Positions 1 to 10,478 of a stretch of 64,000 bases of DNA are shown piece after piece. The notes beneath the pieces were generated by a model, which saw only the letters and a list, made by a program, of their open reading frames with translations, made no database searches and had not been told where the DNA came from. The stretch is from Salmonella enterica subsp. arizonae (GTDB lineage Bacteria > Pseudomonadota > Gammaproteobacteria > Enterobacterales > Enterobacteriaceae). The translations under genes were made by a program, and so were the position numbers. Each line of letters starts with the position of its first letter. The stretch's first letter is position 1. The DNA lies in assembly GCF_008692845.1 (NCBI RefSeq), contig NZ_VXJW01000017.1, forward strand, positions 1-64,000, in the 5' to 3' direction.

Positions 1-40
1 ATCCGTATCTTCGAGTGCCCACACAGATTGTCTGATAAAT

Positions 41-77
41 TGTTAAAGAGCAGTGCCGCTTCGCTTTTCTCAGCGGC
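41..77 (-). promoter_or_regulatory. rRNA operon leader boxB/boxA antitermination site
   Basis: On the minus strand a short hairpin (GCCGCT paired with AGCGGC, plus-strand 55-60 and 72-77) is followed by TGCTCTTTAACA (41-52), the boxA element of enterobacterial rrn leaders. The next bases match the leader that precedes 16S rRNA. boxB/boxA load the Nus factors that prevent early termination of rRNA transcription. The 16S gene itself lies left of the window. By synteny with yieP this is rrnC (inference). Confidence 0.88.
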
Positions 78-88
78 GCGGGGTGTGC

Positions 89-116
89 ATATTACGCTTT
101 CCCGCTTCAGAGTCAA
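89..116 (-). promoter_or_regulatory. rRNA operon promoter P2
   Basis: Minus-strand TTGACT (111-116), a 16-bp spacer, then TAATAT (89-94). This is the second tandem promoter of the leftward rRNA operon, about 119 bp downstream of P1 as in other rrn operons. Confidence 0.85.
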
Positions 117-207
117 GCGTTTATTTTTGCTTTTCTCCGTGAGGTTCTGGTCTGAACCCCGCTGACCCGGCGGCCTGTGTGCCGTTGTTCCGTGTCAGTG
201 GTGGCGC

Positions 208-257
208 ATTATAGGGAGTTATTTGGGCCTGACAAGAGGAAATTTAAAATAATTTTC
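208..257 (-). promoter_or_regulatory. rRNA operon promoter P1 with UP element
   Basis: Minus-strand TTGTCA (230-235), 16-bp spacer, TATAAT (208-213), followed by the GC-rich GCGCC discriminator typical of stringently controlled rrn P1 promoters. An AT-rich UP element lies just upstream (about 238-257). The promoter faces left, away from yieP. Confidence 0.9.
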
Positions 258-311
258 TGAGTGTCTCTTTTTTCACCAATGACGGGCTTAACGTGCCATA
301 AAATAAGCAAA

Positions 312-339
312 TTGCCGTTATTACCACCGCAATCATACT
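312..339 (+). promoter_or_regulatory. possible yieP promoter
   Basis: TTGCCG (312-317), 16-bp spacer, CATACT (334-339), about 48 bp before the yieP start. A strong Shine-Dalgarno AAGGAAG lies at about 375-381. The hexamers are imperfect, so this is a candidate only. Confidence 0.3.
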
Positions 340-387
340 TCCTGGTGGCATACTAATGATCAAACGAAAGAGAAAGGAAGAACATTC

Positions 388-1092
388 ATGCCTTTAAGCG
401 CACAACAATTAGCCGCACAGAAAAATCTATCCTATGTTCTGGCTGAAAAGCTGGCGCAGCGGATATTAAAGGGTGACTATGCCCCCGGTACGATTCTTCC
501 CGGCGAAATAGAACTGGGCGAGCGGTACGGCGTAAGTCGGACGGCAATTCGCGAAGCGGTGAAAACGTTGACGGCTAAAGGTATGGTGCTACCCCGTCCG
601 CGCATTGGAACGCGGGTGATGCCGCAAGGTAACTGGAACTTCCTGGATCAAGAGCTGCTGACCTGGTGGATGACGGAAGAAAACTTCCATCAGGTAGTGG
701 ACCATTTCCTGGTGATGCGAATCAGTCTGGAACCGCAAGCCTGTCGGCTGGCGGCGACTATCGGCACGCCGGAGCAAAAAGCGCAGCTGAATACCTTAAT
801 GGAAGAGATGGTTGCTCTGAAAAAGCATTTTAAGCGTGAACGCTGGATTGAAGTAGATATGGCATGGCATGGGCATATCTACGAAATGAGCGCCAATCCC
901 TTTTTGATCTCTTTTGCTACGCTATTTCATTCGGTTTATCGCACTTACTTTACCTCAATAACCTATAACGAAGTGGTAAAGCTGGATTTGCACCAGGCTA
1001 TTGTTGATGCCATCGCTGATGGCGACGGCGAACGAGCTTTCCAGGCCTGCCAAGCGCTGTTGATAGCGCCCAATGAGAGACCAGATAATTAA
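388..1092 (+). CDS. yieP: GntR/FadR-family transcriptional regulator YieP
   Basis: A 234-aa regulator. The first ~75 residues are a GntR-type winged helix-turn-helix (GVSRTAIREAVKTL is the recognition region). Residues ~95-225 form an all-helical FCD ligand-binding domain with the metal/ligand signature DMAWHGHIYEMS. The ligand of YieP is not established. The start is supported by AAGGAAG 7 bp upstream and by agreement with the E. coli protein. It lies divergent from the rRNA operon and 11 bp upstream of hsrA, so the two probably form one transcript. Confidence 0.93.
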   Translation: MPLSAQQLAAQKNLSYVLAEKLAQRILKGDYAPGTILPGEIELGERYGVSRTAIREAVKTLTAKGMVLPRPRIGTRVMPQGNWNFLDQELLTWWMTEENFHQVVDHFLVMRISLEPQACRLAATIGTPEQKAQLNTLMEEMVALKKHFKRERWIEVDMAWHGHIYEMSANPFLISFATLFHSVYRTYFTSITYNEVVKLDLHQAIVDAIADGDGERAFQACQALLIAPNERPDN

Positions 1093-1103
1093 CAGGATAT
1101 TGA

Positions 1104-2531
1104 ATGACCAGCAAAAAAGCGCGCAGTATGGCTGGCCTGCCGTGGATAGCGGCAATGGCCTTCTTTATGCAGGCGCTAGACGCCACCATTTTGAATACCG
1201 CTTTACCGGCTATTGCGCATAGCCTCAACCGTTCGCCACTCGCTATGCAGTCCGCTATTATCAGTTATACCCTGACAGTAGCTATGTTAATTCCGGTAAG
1301 CGGCTGGCTGGCCGATCGCTTCGGTACGCGTCGCGTCTTTATGGTTGCCGTGAGTTTGTTTACGTTAGGCTCGCTGGCCTGCGCGCTCTCTAGTTCACTA
1401 TCTGAATTGGTTATTTTTCGCGTCGTGCAAGGCGTCGGCGGGGCGATGATGATGCCGGTAGCGCGACTGGCGTTATTGCGGGCCTATCCACGTAGTGAGT
1501 TACTGCCCGTCCTTAACTTTGTCACTATGCCGGGGCTGGTAGGTCCTATTTTGGGGCCGGTGTTAGGCGGCGTACTGGTGACCTGGGCAAGCTGGCACTG
1601 GATCTTCCTGATTAATATTCCGATTGGCGTTGCAGGTATTCTGTATGCCCGCAAATATATGCCTAACTTCACCACGCCGCGTCGCAAGTTTGACATGACC
1701 GGCTTCTTTCTCTTTGGGCTAAGTCTGGTAATGTTTTCCAGCGGAATGGAACTGTTTGGCGAGAAAATTGTGGCGACATGGATCGCATCCGCCATTATTT
1801 TTTGCAGTATTGTTCTACTATTGGCCTATATCCGCCACGCCCGCCATCATCCGACACCGTTAATATCACTATCGCTGTTTAAGACACGCACATTTTCCGT
1901 CGGTATTGCCGGCAACCTCGCTACGCGTCTGGGCACAGGCTGCGTACCTTTTTTGATGCCGTTAATGCTACAGGTTGGTTTTGGCTACCCGGCTCTGATT
2001 GCCGGCTGCATGATGGCGCCGACGGCGTTGGGTTCTATTATCGCGAAATCGACCGTAACGCAGGTTTTACGACGTTTGGGATACCGGAAGACTCTGGTCG
2101 GCATTACGGTATTTATCGGTCTGATGATTGCCCAGTTTTCGTTTCAATCTCCCGCCATGCCGATCTGGATGCTCGTACTGCCGCTATTCATTCTTGGCAT
2201 GGCGATGTCAACTCAATTTACGGCAATGAATACAATTACCCTTGCGGATCTGACGGACGATAATGCCAGCAGCGGCAATAGCGTGCTGGCCGTCACGCAA
2301 CAATTGTCTATCAGTTTAGGCGTGGCGATCAGCGCGGCGGTGTTACGTATCTATGAAGGTTTTACAGGAACTAGTACTGTGGAACAGTTCCACTATACCT
2401 TTATCACGATGGGGGCGATCACTATCGTGTCCTCTCTGATGTTCATGCTGCTAAGAGCTAAAGACGGCAATAATCTAATTAAAGAACGGCATAAATCTAA
2501 ACCGACCCACGCACCGTCAAAACCGGAGTAA
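1104..2531 (+). CDS. hsrA: MFS (DHA2/EmrB-type) transporter HsrA
   Basis: A 475-aa inner-membrane protein of the major facilitator superfamily, 14-helix drug:H+ antiporter-2 type. The cytoplasmic loop motif [11 protein letters not shown] follows the second membrane segment, and a motif-C-like [10 protein letters not shown] follows the fifth. It matches E. coli HsrA (YieO) in length and neighbourhood. The substrate is not known. Its last 35 bp overlap the 3' end of the convergent rbsR. Confidence 0.92.
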   Translation: MTSKKARSMAGLPWIAAMAFFMQALDATILNTALPAIAHSLNRSPLAMQSAIISYTLTVAMLIPVSGWLADRFGTRRVFMVAVSLFTLGSLACALSSSLSELVIFRVVQGVGGAMMMPVARLALLRAYPRSELLPVLNFVTMPGLVGPILGPVLGGVLVTWASWHWIFLINIPIGVAGILYARKYMPNFTTPRRKFDMTGFFLFGLSLVMFSSGMELFGEKIVATWIASAIIFCSIVLLLAYIRHARHHPTPLISLSLFKTRTFSVGIAGNLATRLGTGCVPFLMPLMLQVGFGYPALIAGCMMAPTALGSIIAKSTVTQVLRRLGYRKTLVGITVFIGLMIAQFSFQSPAMPIWMLVLPLFILGMAMSTQFTAMNTITLADLTDDNASSGNSVLAVTQQLSISLGVAISAAVLRIYEGFTGTSTVEQFHYTFITMGAITIVSSLMFMLLRAKDGNNLIKERHKSKPTHAPSKPE

Positions 2532-3495
2532 GCTGAAGTCGCTGTTGTTGCAAGGCGGGCTGCGCCATCCGATGAATCAACACATCAATAGCCAGCTCGC
2601 CCAATTCATCTTTCGGTTGATGGATAGTCGTTAGCGGCGGCGTCATATAGCGCGCCAGCTCAATATCATCATAGCCAATTACCGCCATATCCTGCGGGAT
2701 ACGAAGCCCCGCCTGATATAACGCCTGATATGCGCCGACAGCCATCGCATCGTTTCCGGTAAAAACCGCTTGCGGTCGCTGTGGATGGGTAAGTAACGCT
2801 TGCATGGCGTCAAAACCGCCGCCAAATTCAAAATCGCCGGTGATCTCATAGCCTTTCGGAATAGCCAGCCTTGCTCGTTTCATCGCCGCCCGATATCCTT
2901 CCAGCCGCAAACGCGCGGGCGTTTTGTCCAGCGGGCCGGTAATACAGGCTATTCGGGTAAATCCTTTATCGATAAGGTGTTGCGTCGCCAGATCGCCGCC
3001 TAACAACGAATTATCCTGAATGAGATCGCTATCGCCCTCGCCATCAAACGGCGACCAGTCCATCATGACGGTAGGAATAGACGGATAACGCTGCATAATT
3101 TCACGGGAAGGCTGGTGCGTTTCGGTGCAAAGCAGCAGTAATCCATCGACCCGTTTTTGCATCAGCGTTTCAAGGTTGCGGTTCATCCGCTGCTCGTCGC
3201 CTTCGGTATTGCACAGCACCAGACTATAGCCGCGCTCAAAACAGCTTCGCTCAACGCCGCGCACCAGTTCGGAATAAAAAGGGTTGGTACTGGCGGTAAT
3301 CAGCATACCAATCGTGCGGGTCTGGTTTAACTTGAGGCTTCGCGCCAGCGCAGAGGGCGCATAGTTAAGCGATTTAATCGCCGCTTCAACTTTTTCAGTA
3401 ATCGCCTCACTCACAAAGCGATCTTTGTTAATAACGTGAGAGACCGTCGATGTAGAGACTCCCGCCAGGCGGGCAACATCCTTCATAGTAGCCAA
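2497..3495 (-). CDS. rbsR: ribose operon repressor RbsR
   Basis: A 332-aa LacI-family repressor. The N-terminal helix-turn-helix ([18 protein letters not shown]) and hinge helix ([11 protein letters not shown]) are followed by a periplasmic-binding-protein-like domain that senses ribose. It is the last gene of rbsDACBK-R and starts 3 bp after the rbsK stop. It is expected to bind the AGCGAAACGTTTCGCT palindrome ahead of rbsD. The TAG stop lies inside the convergent hsrA gene. Confidence 0.96.
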   Translation of the reverse strand: MATMKDVARLAGVSTSTVSHVINKDRFVSEAITEKVEAAIKSLNYAPSALARSLKLNQTRTIGMLITASTNPFYSELVRGVERSCFERGYSLVLCNTEGDEQRMNRNLETLMQKRVDGLLLLCTETHQPSREIMQRYPSIPTVMMDWSPFDGEGDSDLIQDNSLLGGDLATQHLIDKGFTRIACITGPLDKTPARLRLEGYRAAMKRARLAIPKGYEITGDFEFGGGFDAMQALLTHPQRPQAVFTGNDAMAVGAYQALYQAGLRIPQDMAVIGYDDIELARYMTPPLTTIHQPKDELGELAIDVLIHRMAQPALQQQRLQLTPVLTVRGSV

Positions 3496-3498
3496 GCG

Positions 3499-4428
3499 TT
3501 ACCCCTGCTGACGTAAAAACGCTTCTATCTCTTCGCGCCACGGAACAGAAGGTTGCGCGCCTTTACGCGTCACGGCAATCGCAGCGGCGGCATGGGCAAA
3601 ACGAATCGCCTCAGGTAGCGGCATCGCCTCCAGTATCGCGGTAATAAAGGCACCGTTAAACGTATCTCCGGCGGCAATGGTATCGACAGCCTCGACTTTA
3701 AATCCAGGAACGCGGCGACCCTCGCCGTTTACGCTGGCCCAGACGCCACGGCTTCCTAACGTAATTAATACGGTTCGAATGCCCTTAACATGTAAAACCT
3801 GCGCAGCCTTCGCGGCATCGTCATCATTTTCCACACGCACGCCCGTCAGCTTTTCAGCTTCCGTTTCATTTGGCGTGATGATGTCCACCAGCGCCAGCAG
3901 TTCGTCCGGTAGCTCGCGGGCAGGCGCCGGGTTAAGCGCAACAGTAGTATGATTTTGATGTGCGATTCTCGCCGCAGCCAGTACGCTTTCCAGCGGCGAT
4001 TCCAGTTGCATCAGTAACGCATCCGCCTGCGCGATACGTTCACGTTGCGCATCAACCAACGCCGGCGATAACGCGGCATTCGCCCCGGCATGAATACCGA
4101 TGACGTTTTCGCCTTCGCCATTAACGAAAATCAGCGCCACCCCGGTAGACTCGCCTTTAATGACGCTAACTGGCTCGATATCAATACGATCGCTGACTAA
4201 TTGTTTACGAATACTGTCGCCAATATCGTCATCGCCCGTGCAGGCGATAAACGCAATATTTGCCCCGCTACGTCCCGCAGCAACCGCCTGATTCGCGCCT
4301 TTCCCGCCAAACGCGACCTGATAATGGCTACCGGTTACCGTTTCACCCGGGGTAGGGAAGGACTCAAGATTAAGGATATGATCGGCATTAATGCTGCCAA
4401 GGACGATGAGATTACCTGCGGTTTTCAT
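3499..4428 (-). CDS. rbsK: ribokinase RbsK
   Basis: A 309-aa PfkB-family sugar kinase that phosphorylates ribose at O5 with ATP to give ribose 5-phosphate. Signature 1 (GGKGANQAVAAGR, from about residue 41) binds sugar. Signature 2 (DTIAAGDTFNGAF, about residue 250) carries the anion hole and catalytic Asp. It is part of the rbs operon, separated from rbsB by 131 bp with hairpins. Confidence 0.97.
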   Translation of the reverse strand: MKTAGNLIVLGSINADHILNLESFPTPGETVTGSHYQVAFGGKGANQAVAAGRSGANIAFIACTGDDDIGDSIRKQLVSDRIDIEPVSVIKGESTGVALIFVNGEGENVIGIHAGANAALSPALVDAQRERIAQADALLMQLESPLESVLAAARIAHQNHTTVALNPAPARELPDELLALVDIITPNETEAEKLTGVRVENDDDAAKAAQVLHVKGIRTVLITLGSRGVWASVNGEGRRVPGFKVEAVDTIAAGDTFNGAFITAILEAMPLPEAIRFAHAAAAIAVTRKGAQPSVPWREEIEAFLRQQG

Positions 4429-4559
4429 ATTCGGGGTTCCAAGTCAAAGTGCGCCACCGGTTAGGGTGGCGCGTGCCCTGCTTTTCTTTTTTACGTTCAC
4501 CTCAGCGGAGGCTCGCGTATTTATGTCGCCATCAGGCCATAGTTGACCCGTGTCGTTTA
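4429..4559 (-). ncRNA. rbsB-rbsK intercistronic hairpins, possible RbsZ-type 3'-UTR RNA
   Basis: This 131-bp gap inside the operon holds a strong hairpin (GCGCCACC/GGTGGCGC, 4451-4458 and 4465-4472) and a smaller one just after rbsB (minus-strand CCTC CGCT GAGG). In E. coli an Hfq-dependent small RNA, RbsZ, is reported from this position. A stable 3' end here would also explain higher rbsB than rbsK expression. The small-RNA assignment rests on position only. Confidence 0.35.
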
Positions 4560-5450
4560 TTACTGCTTGATGACCAGCTTCAGGTCAACCGGATATTTGG
4601 CCTGAACTTTTTCGCTTTTCAGCACCTTATCCGCAACTTCAACGCCTTTGGCGCCGATTTGATCCGGTAACTGAGCGATAGTCGCTGCCAGTTTGCCATC
4701 TTTTACGGCCTTTTCGCCATCCGGCGTGCCGTCAAATCCAACCACCATCACATCTGCTTTACCGGCAGTTTGCAGTGCACGCAGCGCGCCCAGCGCCATT
4801 TCATCATTCTGGGCGAAGACAGCCTGAACATCCGGATGCGCGGTCAGCAGGTTCTGCATGACGTTCAGCCCCTTAGTACGGTCGAAATCCGCAGGCTGGC
4901 TGGCCAGGACATTAAATTTGTGCGCGGCTACCGCCTGCTGAAAACCTTCGCCGCGCTCACGCGCCGCAGATGTTCCAGCAATACCTTGCAATTCAATAAC
5001 TTTCGCGCCTTCGCCAGCTTTCTTCGCGATATAGTCGCCAGCGATTTTGCCACCCAGCACGTTATCAGACGCAATATGGCTCACGACATTGCCTTTAGTT
5101 GCCTGGCGGTCAAGCGTGATAACCGGAATCTTCGCCTGGTTCGCCATCTTCACGGCGTTACCCACCGCATCGGAGTCAGTTGGGTTGATCAGCAGAATTT
5201 TAGTCCCGCGGACGGTTAAATCCTGAACGTTCGCCAACTCTTTGGCTGGGTTGTTCTGGGAGTCCAACACCACCAGGTTATAGCCCAGTTTATCCGCCTC
5301 TTTTTGCGCCCCGTCTTTTAATGAAACGAAGAAGGGATTATTGAGGGTAGAGATCACCAGCGCAATGGTATCTTTCGCCATTGCATTCGCGCTCACGGTG
5401 GCGCTCAGCGCAACAGCAGAAACCAGGGTAGCCAGTTTTTTCATGTTCAT
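4560..5450 (-). CDS. rbsB: D-ribose periplasmic binding protein RbsB
   Basis: A 296-aa type-I periplasmic binding protein. The signal peptide ([23 protein letters not shown]) is followed by the mature start KDTIALVIS. It delivers ribose to RbsAC and also presents ribose to the Trg chemoreceptor. Encoded 24 bp downstream of rbsC. Confidence 0.97.
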   Translation of the reverse strand: MNMKKLATLVSAVALSATVSANAMAKDTIALVISTLNNPFFVSLKDGAQKEADKLGYNLVVLDSQNNPAKELANVQDLTVRGTKILLINPTDSDAVGNAVKMANQAKIPVITLDRQATKGNVVSHIASDNVLGGKIAGDYIAKKAGEGAKVIELQGIAGTSAARERGEGFQQAVAAHKFNVLASQPADFDRTKGLNVMQNLLTAHPDVQAVFAQNDEMALGALRALQTAGKADVMVVGFDGTPDGEKAVKDGKLAATIAQLPDQIGAKGVEVADKVLKSEKVQAKYPVDLKLVIKQ

Positions 5451-5474
5451 ATTTAAGATGTCCTGTAGTCGTTA

Positions 5475-6440
5475 TTACTGCTTTTTGTTGTCTACCAGTA
5501 CCGCCAGCAAAATCACCACCGCTTTGACGATCATCTGGTAATAGGAGGAAACACCTAACAAATTCAAACCATTATTAAGGAAACCAAGAATTAATGCGCC
5601 GATCAATGTCCCAACAATGCGTCCTTTGCCGCCTGCAAGACTGGTGCCGCCCAGTACCACAGCGGCGATAGCATCCAACTCATAGCCGGTACCCGCCGTT
5701 GGCTGCGCGGAAGAGAGGCGCGCCACTTCAATGATGCCCGCCAACGACGCTGTCAGTCCGCAAAGTGAATAGACAATAATTTTCACTTTACTCACGCTAA
5801 TACCAGACAGACGCGTCGCCGCTTCGTTACCGCCCAGCGCGTAGATATAGCGTCCCAGGCGGGTGTGATGCAGCATATACCAGGCGGCGATAAAGACGAT
5901 AGCCATGATCCAAACCGGTGTAGGAACGCCCAGCGGACGGCCTATACCGAACCAGCCAAACAGGTCGGCGTTATCGGTAAAGCCGGTGTTAACCGGACTA
6001 CCGTCGGTGTAAACCATCGTCACGCCGCGCAGTAGCAGCATCATCACCAGCGTAGCGATAAACGCCTGTACGCGGCCTTTCGCGACGATAACGCCAGTGA
6101 CGGCGCCAATCGCAGCACCCAGCGCCAGCGCGGCGGCAACCGCGACCAGCGCATTCACTTCAACGCCGACGATTGAAGCGGCAACCGCGCCGGTGAGCGC
6201 CAGCAGGGAACCGACGGACAGATCGATCCCCGATGTCAGAATCACCAACGTCATCCCCACCGCCATAATGGCGTTGACGGAGGTCTGTTGAAGAATATTG
6301 AACAGATTATTAACGGTAAAAAAGTTGGGGCTCAACGTCGAAACAATCGCAATCAACACCAGCAGGGCAATGAGCGACTTCTGCTCCATCAGCCACGCTT
6401 TAGTGAAATAACGACGACCAGAAACAGCCTGAGTTGTCAT
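5475..6440 (-). CDS. rbsC: ribose ABC transporter permease RbsC
   Basis: A 321-aa multi-spanning inner-membrane permease of the CUT2/BPD_transp_2 family. It has repeated hydrophobic segments and the family signature AVVLGGTSLAGGKGRIVGTL near residue 260. It forms the ribose channel with the RbsA ATPase. Encoded 5 bp after rbsA. Confidence 0.96.
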   Translation of the reverse strand: MTTQAVSGRRYFTKAWLMEQKSLIALLVLIAIVSTLSPNFFTVNNLFNILQQTSVNAIMAVGMTLVILTSGIDLSVGSLLALTGAVAASIVGVEVNALVAVAAALALGAAIGAVTGVIVAKGRVQAFIATLVMMLLLRGVTMVYTDGSPVNTGFTDNADLFGWFGIGRPLGVPTPVWIMAIVFIAAWYMLHHTRLGRYIYALGGNEAATRLSGISVSKVKIIVYSLCGLTASLAGIIEVARLSSAQPTAGTGYELDAIAAVVLGGTSLAGGKGRIVGTLIGALILGFLNNGLNLLGVSSYYQMIVKAVVILLAVLVDNKKQ

Positions 6441-6445
6441 CTTTT

Positions 6446-7951
6446 TTACTCCTGATTCACGCGATTAAGCTTGCCCACTGCGGCAGCCATTAATATTTCC
6501 TGGGTGGCCTGCTCGCGAGTAAATTCACCGCTGAGATGCCCTTCATGCATGACGATAATGCGATCGCTCATGCCTAATACTTCTGGCATCTCAGATGAGA
6601 CCAGAATGATGCTCAGGCCGTCGGCCTTAAACTGGTTGATAAGCTGATAAATCTCTTTCTTGGCGCCGACGTCCACGCCGCGGGTCGGCTCGTCGAGAAT
6701 GAGCACTTTCGGGCGCGTCATCAACCCGCGGGCTATCGCCACTTTTTGCTGATTACCGCCGGAAAGCAGACCTATCGCCTGTTCCATTGACGGCGTTTTG
6801 ACGTTGAACAGACGGATAAAATCCCCCACCGCCTGCTGCTCATCTTTATGTTTCAGGCTTCCGCCAGCGCGGCTGAAATAGCGCAACGCAGTCAACGACA
6901 TATTCTCTTTAACTGACATGCCGAGCACCAGTCCATCGCGCTTACGGTCTTCAGAGATATAGACGATGCCATTGGCCAGCCCATCTTGCGGAGAACGCGT
7001 CACCACTTCATGCCCATCGAGCGTCACGTAGCCGCTAATTCGCGGCATCGCGCCGTACAATACTTTCATAAGTTCGGTACGCCCGGCCCCCATCAGGCCA
7101 GAAACGCCAAGAATCTCGCCTTTTCGCAGCACAAAGGAGACATCATTTACGCCCGGCCCGCACAGGTTATCGACTTTCAGTCGAATCTCACCCGGCGCGT
7201 TATCCAGATGCGGATACTGATCTTCCAGCTTACGTCCCACCATCATTTCGATAAGAGAATCTTCGGTCAACGTCGCCACTTCACGCTCGGCGATAAACTG
7301 CCCGTCACGGAAGACCGTCACGTCATCGCAAATCTCGAAAATCTCTTTCATACGGTGAGAGATATAGACAATGCCGCGCCCCTGCGATTTCAGCTCGCGG
7401 ATAACGCGAAACAGGGATTCGGTTTCAGTATCGGTCAGCGCATCAGTCGGTTCATCCATAATGATGACTTTGGATTCGAAGCTCAGCACCTTGGCGATTT
7501 CCACCATTTGCTGGTCGCCAATCGACAGGTCGCCCACCAGACGGTCGCTCTTAAAGCGCAGATTCAGCTTTGCCAGCAGCACGTCGGCTTCGGCGTACAT
7601 CTTTTTCCAGTCGATTTTGCCAAAGCGATTCACAAACTCACGGCCCAGGAAGATATTTTCCGCAATGGTCAACTGCGGGATCAGGTTCAGTTCCTGGTGG
7701 ATAATGCCGATTCCGGCTTCCTGGGACGATTTAGGCCCATTAAAAGTAGTCTCTTTACCCAGCCATAATAAAGATCCCGCATCTCGCGTATAGATGCCGG
7801 TTAACACTTTCATCATGGTGGATTTTCCGGCGCCGTTTTCGCCCACCAGCGCCATTATGCGGCCAGGATAAACGTTTAACGCGGCGCCGGAGAGGGCCTT
7901 CACGCCGGGGAACGCTTTATCGATCCCTTTGAGTTGCAGTAATGCGTCCAT
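6446..7951 (-). CDS. rbsA: ribose ABC transporter ATP-binding protein RbsA
   Basis: A 501-aa protein with two ABC domains in tandem. Domain 1 has Walker A GENGAGKS, signature LSIGDQQ and Walker B IIMDEP. Domain 2 has the degenerate Walker A GLMGAGRT, signature LSGGNQQ and Walker B LILDEP. The degenerate second site is normal for CUT2 ATPases. The reading frame is open further upstream, but [14 protein letters not shown] at 7951 is the start conserved in E. coli and lies 7 bp after the rbsD stop. Confidence 0.95.
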   Translation of the reverse strand: MDALLQLKGIDKAFPGVKALSGAALNVYPGRIMALVGENGAGKSTMMKVLTGIYTRDAGSLLWLGKETTFNGPKSSQEAGIGIIHQELNLIPQLTIAENIFLGREFVNRFGKIDWKKMYAEADVLLAKLNLRFKSDRLVGDLSIGDQQMVEIAKVLSFESKVIIMDEPTDALTDTETESLFRVIRELKSQGRGIVYISHRMKEIFEICDDVTVFRDGQFIAEREVATLTEDSLIEMMVGRKLEDQYPHLDNAPGEIRLKVDNLCGPGVNDVSFVLRKGEILGVSGLMGAGRTELMKVLYGAMPRISGYVTLDGHEVVTRSPQDGLANGIVYISEDRKRDGLVLGMSVKENMSLTALRYFSRAGGSLKHKDEQQAVGDFIRLFNVKTPSMEQAIGLLSGGNQQKVAIARGLMTRPKVLILDEPTRGVDVGAKKEIYQLINQFKADGLSIILVSSEMPEVLGMSDRIIVMHEGHLSGEFTREQATQEILMAAAVGKLNRVNQE

Positions 7952-7958
7952 AACGGCC

Positions 7959-8378
7959 TCAGAAAGTGACGCCAGCGCAAAGAATGACGTTCGCATACGG
8001 GGAACACTCCCCGCTGCGAATCACCGCCTGACTGTTTGCGGTTAATTTTTTGAATTGTTCGTGTATCGTATAACTAATTTTTATGGTGTTTCCCTGGTGT
8101 TGCTGCAGTTGCTCAAGGTGAGTGAGCAACGTTTCGTGGAGCTGCGGATTATGTTGTTTGATTTCCGTTGCAAGAATCGCCGCCTCAACCTGCATTTCCC
8201 GGGTCACGACATCTACCACCTGCATAAAAGAAGGTACGCCCTGGGTTAATGCCATATCAATACGCGCGGCGCTATTCGGGATGGGTAAACCCGCATCACA
8301 AACCACCAGAGTATCAGTATGCCCCAGACGGGAAATGACCGACGAGATATCAGAGTTGAGTACGGTGCCTTTTTTCAT
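7959..8378 (-). CDS. rbsD: D-ribose pyranase RbsD
   Basis: A 139-aa cytoplasmic enzyme that interconverts beta-pyranose and beta-furanose forms of ribose, supplying the furanose for RbsK. The active-site His20 (GHTD) and Asp28 (VVCDAGLP) are present. First gene of the rbs operon, 15 bp downstream of the proposed operator. Confidence 0.96.
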   Translation of the reverse strand: MKKGTVLNSDISSVISRLGHTDTLVVCDAGLPIPNSAARIDMALTQGVPSFMQVVDVVTREMQVEAAILATEIKQHNPQLHETLLTHLEQLQQHQGNTIKISYTIHEQFKKLTANSQAVIRSGECSPYANVILCAGVTF

Positions 8379-8392
8379 TTTTCTGCTCCACT

Positions 8393-8408
8393 AGCGAAAC
8401 GTTTCGCT
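8393..8408 (-). promoter_or_regulatory. RbsR operator O1
   Basis: Perfect 16-bp palindrome AGCGAAAC/GTTTCGCT, a LacI-family operator, lying just downstream of the predicted rbsD transcription start. Confidence 0.85.
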
Positions 8409-8414
8409 GGCCGC

Positions 8415-8477
8415 AGTGTAACCCCGGATGTGTTTATAAAACCATCATGGCGTAACAGAATTGTGATCGCCGTCGAA
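8415..8477 (-). promoter_or_regulatory. rbsD promoter with class I CRP site
   Basis: The minus-strand -10 candidate TACACT (8415-8420) puts the start near 8408, and the -35 region is poor. A CRP-like site with a perfect TGTGA half (8462-8466) and a weak second half centres at 8469.5, that is about -61.5, the classic class I spacing. Catabolite control of rbs is known in E. coli. The exact boxes here are my reading. Confidence 0.5.
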
Positions 8478-8485
8478 ACGTTTCG
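8474..8485 (-). promoter_or_regulatory. second RbsR-like operator
   Basis: CGAAACGTTTCG, the 12-bp core of the O1 palindrome, centred 79 bp upstream of O1. The outer bases are imperfect (one arm continues as GCT, the other as TCG). It overlaps the weak half of the CRP site. Confidence 0.5.
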
Positions 8486-8545
8486 CTAACGGGAATGGTG
8501 TGAAAATAATAACCCGATGGCGATTATCTTATGGGACCTACAGGT

Positions 8546-8582
8546 TGAATAGGCCGGGTAAGCCAACGCGGCCCCCGGCATG
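8546..8582. repeat. REP-type palindrome between kup and rbsD
   Basis: Degenerate REP sequence (TAGGCCGGGTAAGCC paired with GGCCCCCGGCATG-type arm). It lies downstream of rbsD's divergent region and at the 3' side of kup. Confidence 0.55.
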
Positions 8583-8593
8583 TTGATAAGGGA

Positions 8594-10462
8594 TTAAATC
8601 TCGACCTGCGTTCCTAACTCAATCACGCGGTTAGGCGGGATCTCGAACTGATCCGGCGCGCGCAGGGCGTTGCGTTGCAACAATAAATACAGTTTACCGC
8701 GCAGACGCAAATACCACGGACGTTTGCCGACAATCAACGACTCGTGCGACATAAAGAATGACGTTTCCATCATCCGGCAGCTAAGCCCTTCCAGACCGCA
8801 GCGGTGGAACACCTCTTCTACGTTTGGCGTTTCGCGCCAGCCGTAGCTGGCCACCACGCGCCAGAATGTCGGAGACAACTGCTCAATCTGCACCCGGCGA
8901 ACGTTATGCACATAAGGCGCATCTTCCGTACGCAACGTTAGTAAGATTACGCGTTCATGCAACACTTTGTTGTGCTTCAGATTATGCAGTAAAGCAAAGG
9001 GGATCACATTGAGCGCGCGTGACATGTATACGGCGGTACCCGGCACCCGAACCGGCGGTGACTTCTCTAGTGAGGCTATCATCGCTTCCAGCGAATTACC
9101 GTGTTCATGCATCCGGCGTAACAGACGAAAACGCTCGCTCTTCCAGGTGGTCATGATCGTGAACATGATCAGGCCCAGACTCAGCGGCAGCCAACCACCA
9201 GATAACAATTTATCGAGGTTAGCCGAGAACAGCGGGATATCCACACACAGGAACGCCACCAGAATCAGCGCGACAAGGTATTTATTCCAGTGCCAGTTCT
9301 TACGCGCCACGGTCGTTGAGAGAATGGACGTCAGCACCATCGTACCGGTCACGGCGATACCATAGGCCGCCGCCAGGTTGCTGGAGTGCTCGAAGCTGAC
9401 AATGACAACCACGACTGCGAAATAAAGCAGCCAGTTGACGAAAGGAATATAGATCTGGCCAGATTCCATCTCAGAGGTATGAATAATGCGCATCGGCGAC
9501 AAATAGCCAAGACGCACGGCCTGTCGCGTCAGCGAAAAGACGCCGGAGATCACCGCCTGGGAAGCGATAACCGTTGCCAGCGCAGCCAGAATCAACAGAG
9601 GAATCAGCGCCCAGTCCGGCGCCAGCAGGAAGAAGGGGTTTTTAATCGCTTCCGGATGCTTTAATAGCAACGCGCCCTGACCAAAGTAGTTCAGTACTAA
9701 CGACGGCAAAACCACGGTAAACCACGCCAGACGAATCGGGAATTTACCGAAGTGTCCCATATCGGCGTACAGCGCCTCTACGCCGGTAATCGACAGCACG
9801 ACCGCGCCCAGGGCGATAAACGACACCGTTTTGTATTCGAGGAAAAAACGTACCGCCCAGACAGGATTCAGCGCATGTAACACTTCAGGATTGGCAATAA
9901 TACTGCGCAGGCCCAGTACCGCCAGGATTAAAAACCAGGTCAGCATGATAGGCGCGAAGAGTTTCCCAACCATTCCCGTACCGTGTTTCTGAATCATAAA
10001 CAACAGAGTCAGTACAACAATGGAGAGCGGAACAATCCAGGTATCCAACTGCGGCGCGACAATCTCCAGACCTTCAATAGCCGACATCACCGAAATCGCC
10101 GGCGTTATCACCACTTCGCCATAGAAAAAGCTGCCGCCTATCAGTCCCATGATAACTAACATGGATGTGGTACGCGCCGAGGTATTACGTCCGGCAAGCG
10201 ACATCAGCGTCAAAATCCCGCCTTCACCCGCGTTATCGGCGCGCATCACGAAGGTGAGATATTTGATGGAAACCACAAAGATGAGTAGCCAGAAGATCAG
10301 CGACAGAAAACCAAACACGGCATCTCGTTCAACGCCAAAACCAAACTGACCGGACAAACATTCACGAAGTGTATAAAGTGGGCTGGTACCAATATCACCG
10401 TAGACAACCCCAATAGCTGCGAGGGTAATCGCAGGCAACGATTGCTTATTATCAGTGCTCAT
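8594..10462 (-). CDS. kup: low-affinity K+ uptake protein Kup
   Basis: A 622-aa inner-membrane K+:H+ symporter of the KUP/HAK family, active at low pH or low osmolarity. The N-terminal signature [17 protein letters not shown], the conserved [17 protein letters not shown] and about 12 membrane segments are visible, followed by a ~160-residue cytoplasmic C-terminus. Length equals that of E. coli Kup. The gene is single; its 5' leader contains an ERIC repeat ending 16 bp before the start codon. Confidence 0.96.
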   Translation of the reverse strand: MSTDNKQSLPAITLAAIGVVYGDIGTSPLYTLRECLSGQFGFGVERDAVFGFLSLIFWLLIFVVSIKYLTFVMRADNAGEGGILTLMSLAGRNTSARTTSMLVIMGLIGGSFFYGEVVITPAISVMSAIEGLEIVAPQLDTWIVPLSIVVLTLLFMIQKHGTGMVGKLFAPIMLTWFLILAVLGLRSIIANPEVLHALNPVWAVRFFLEYKTVSFIALGAVVLSITGVEALYADMGHFGKFPIRLAWFTVVLPSLVLNYFGQGALLLKHPEAIKNPFFLLAPDWALIPLLILAALATVIASQAVISGVFSLTRQAVRLGYLSPMRIIHTSEMESGQIYIPFVNWLLYFAVVVVIVSFEHSSNLAAAYGIAVTGTMVLTSILSTTVARKNWHWNKYLVALILVAFLCVDIPLFSANLDKLLSGGWLPLSLGLIMFTIMTTWKSERFRLLRRMHEHGNSLEAMIASLEKSPPVRVPGTAVYMSRALNVIPFALLHNLKHNKVLHERVILLTLRTEDAPYVHNVRRVQIEQLSPTFWRVVASYGWRETPNVEEVFHRCGLEGLSCRMMETSFFMSHESLIVGKRPWYLRLRGKLYLLLQRNALRAPDQFEIPPNRVIELGTQVEI

Positions 10463-10478
10463 AGACTCATCTTTCGTT

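Noticed and set aside
6986-7768. 260-aa plus-strand open frame
   Set aside because: Antisense to rbsA, which is clearly coding; composition is that of a frame opposite a conserved GC-rich gene.
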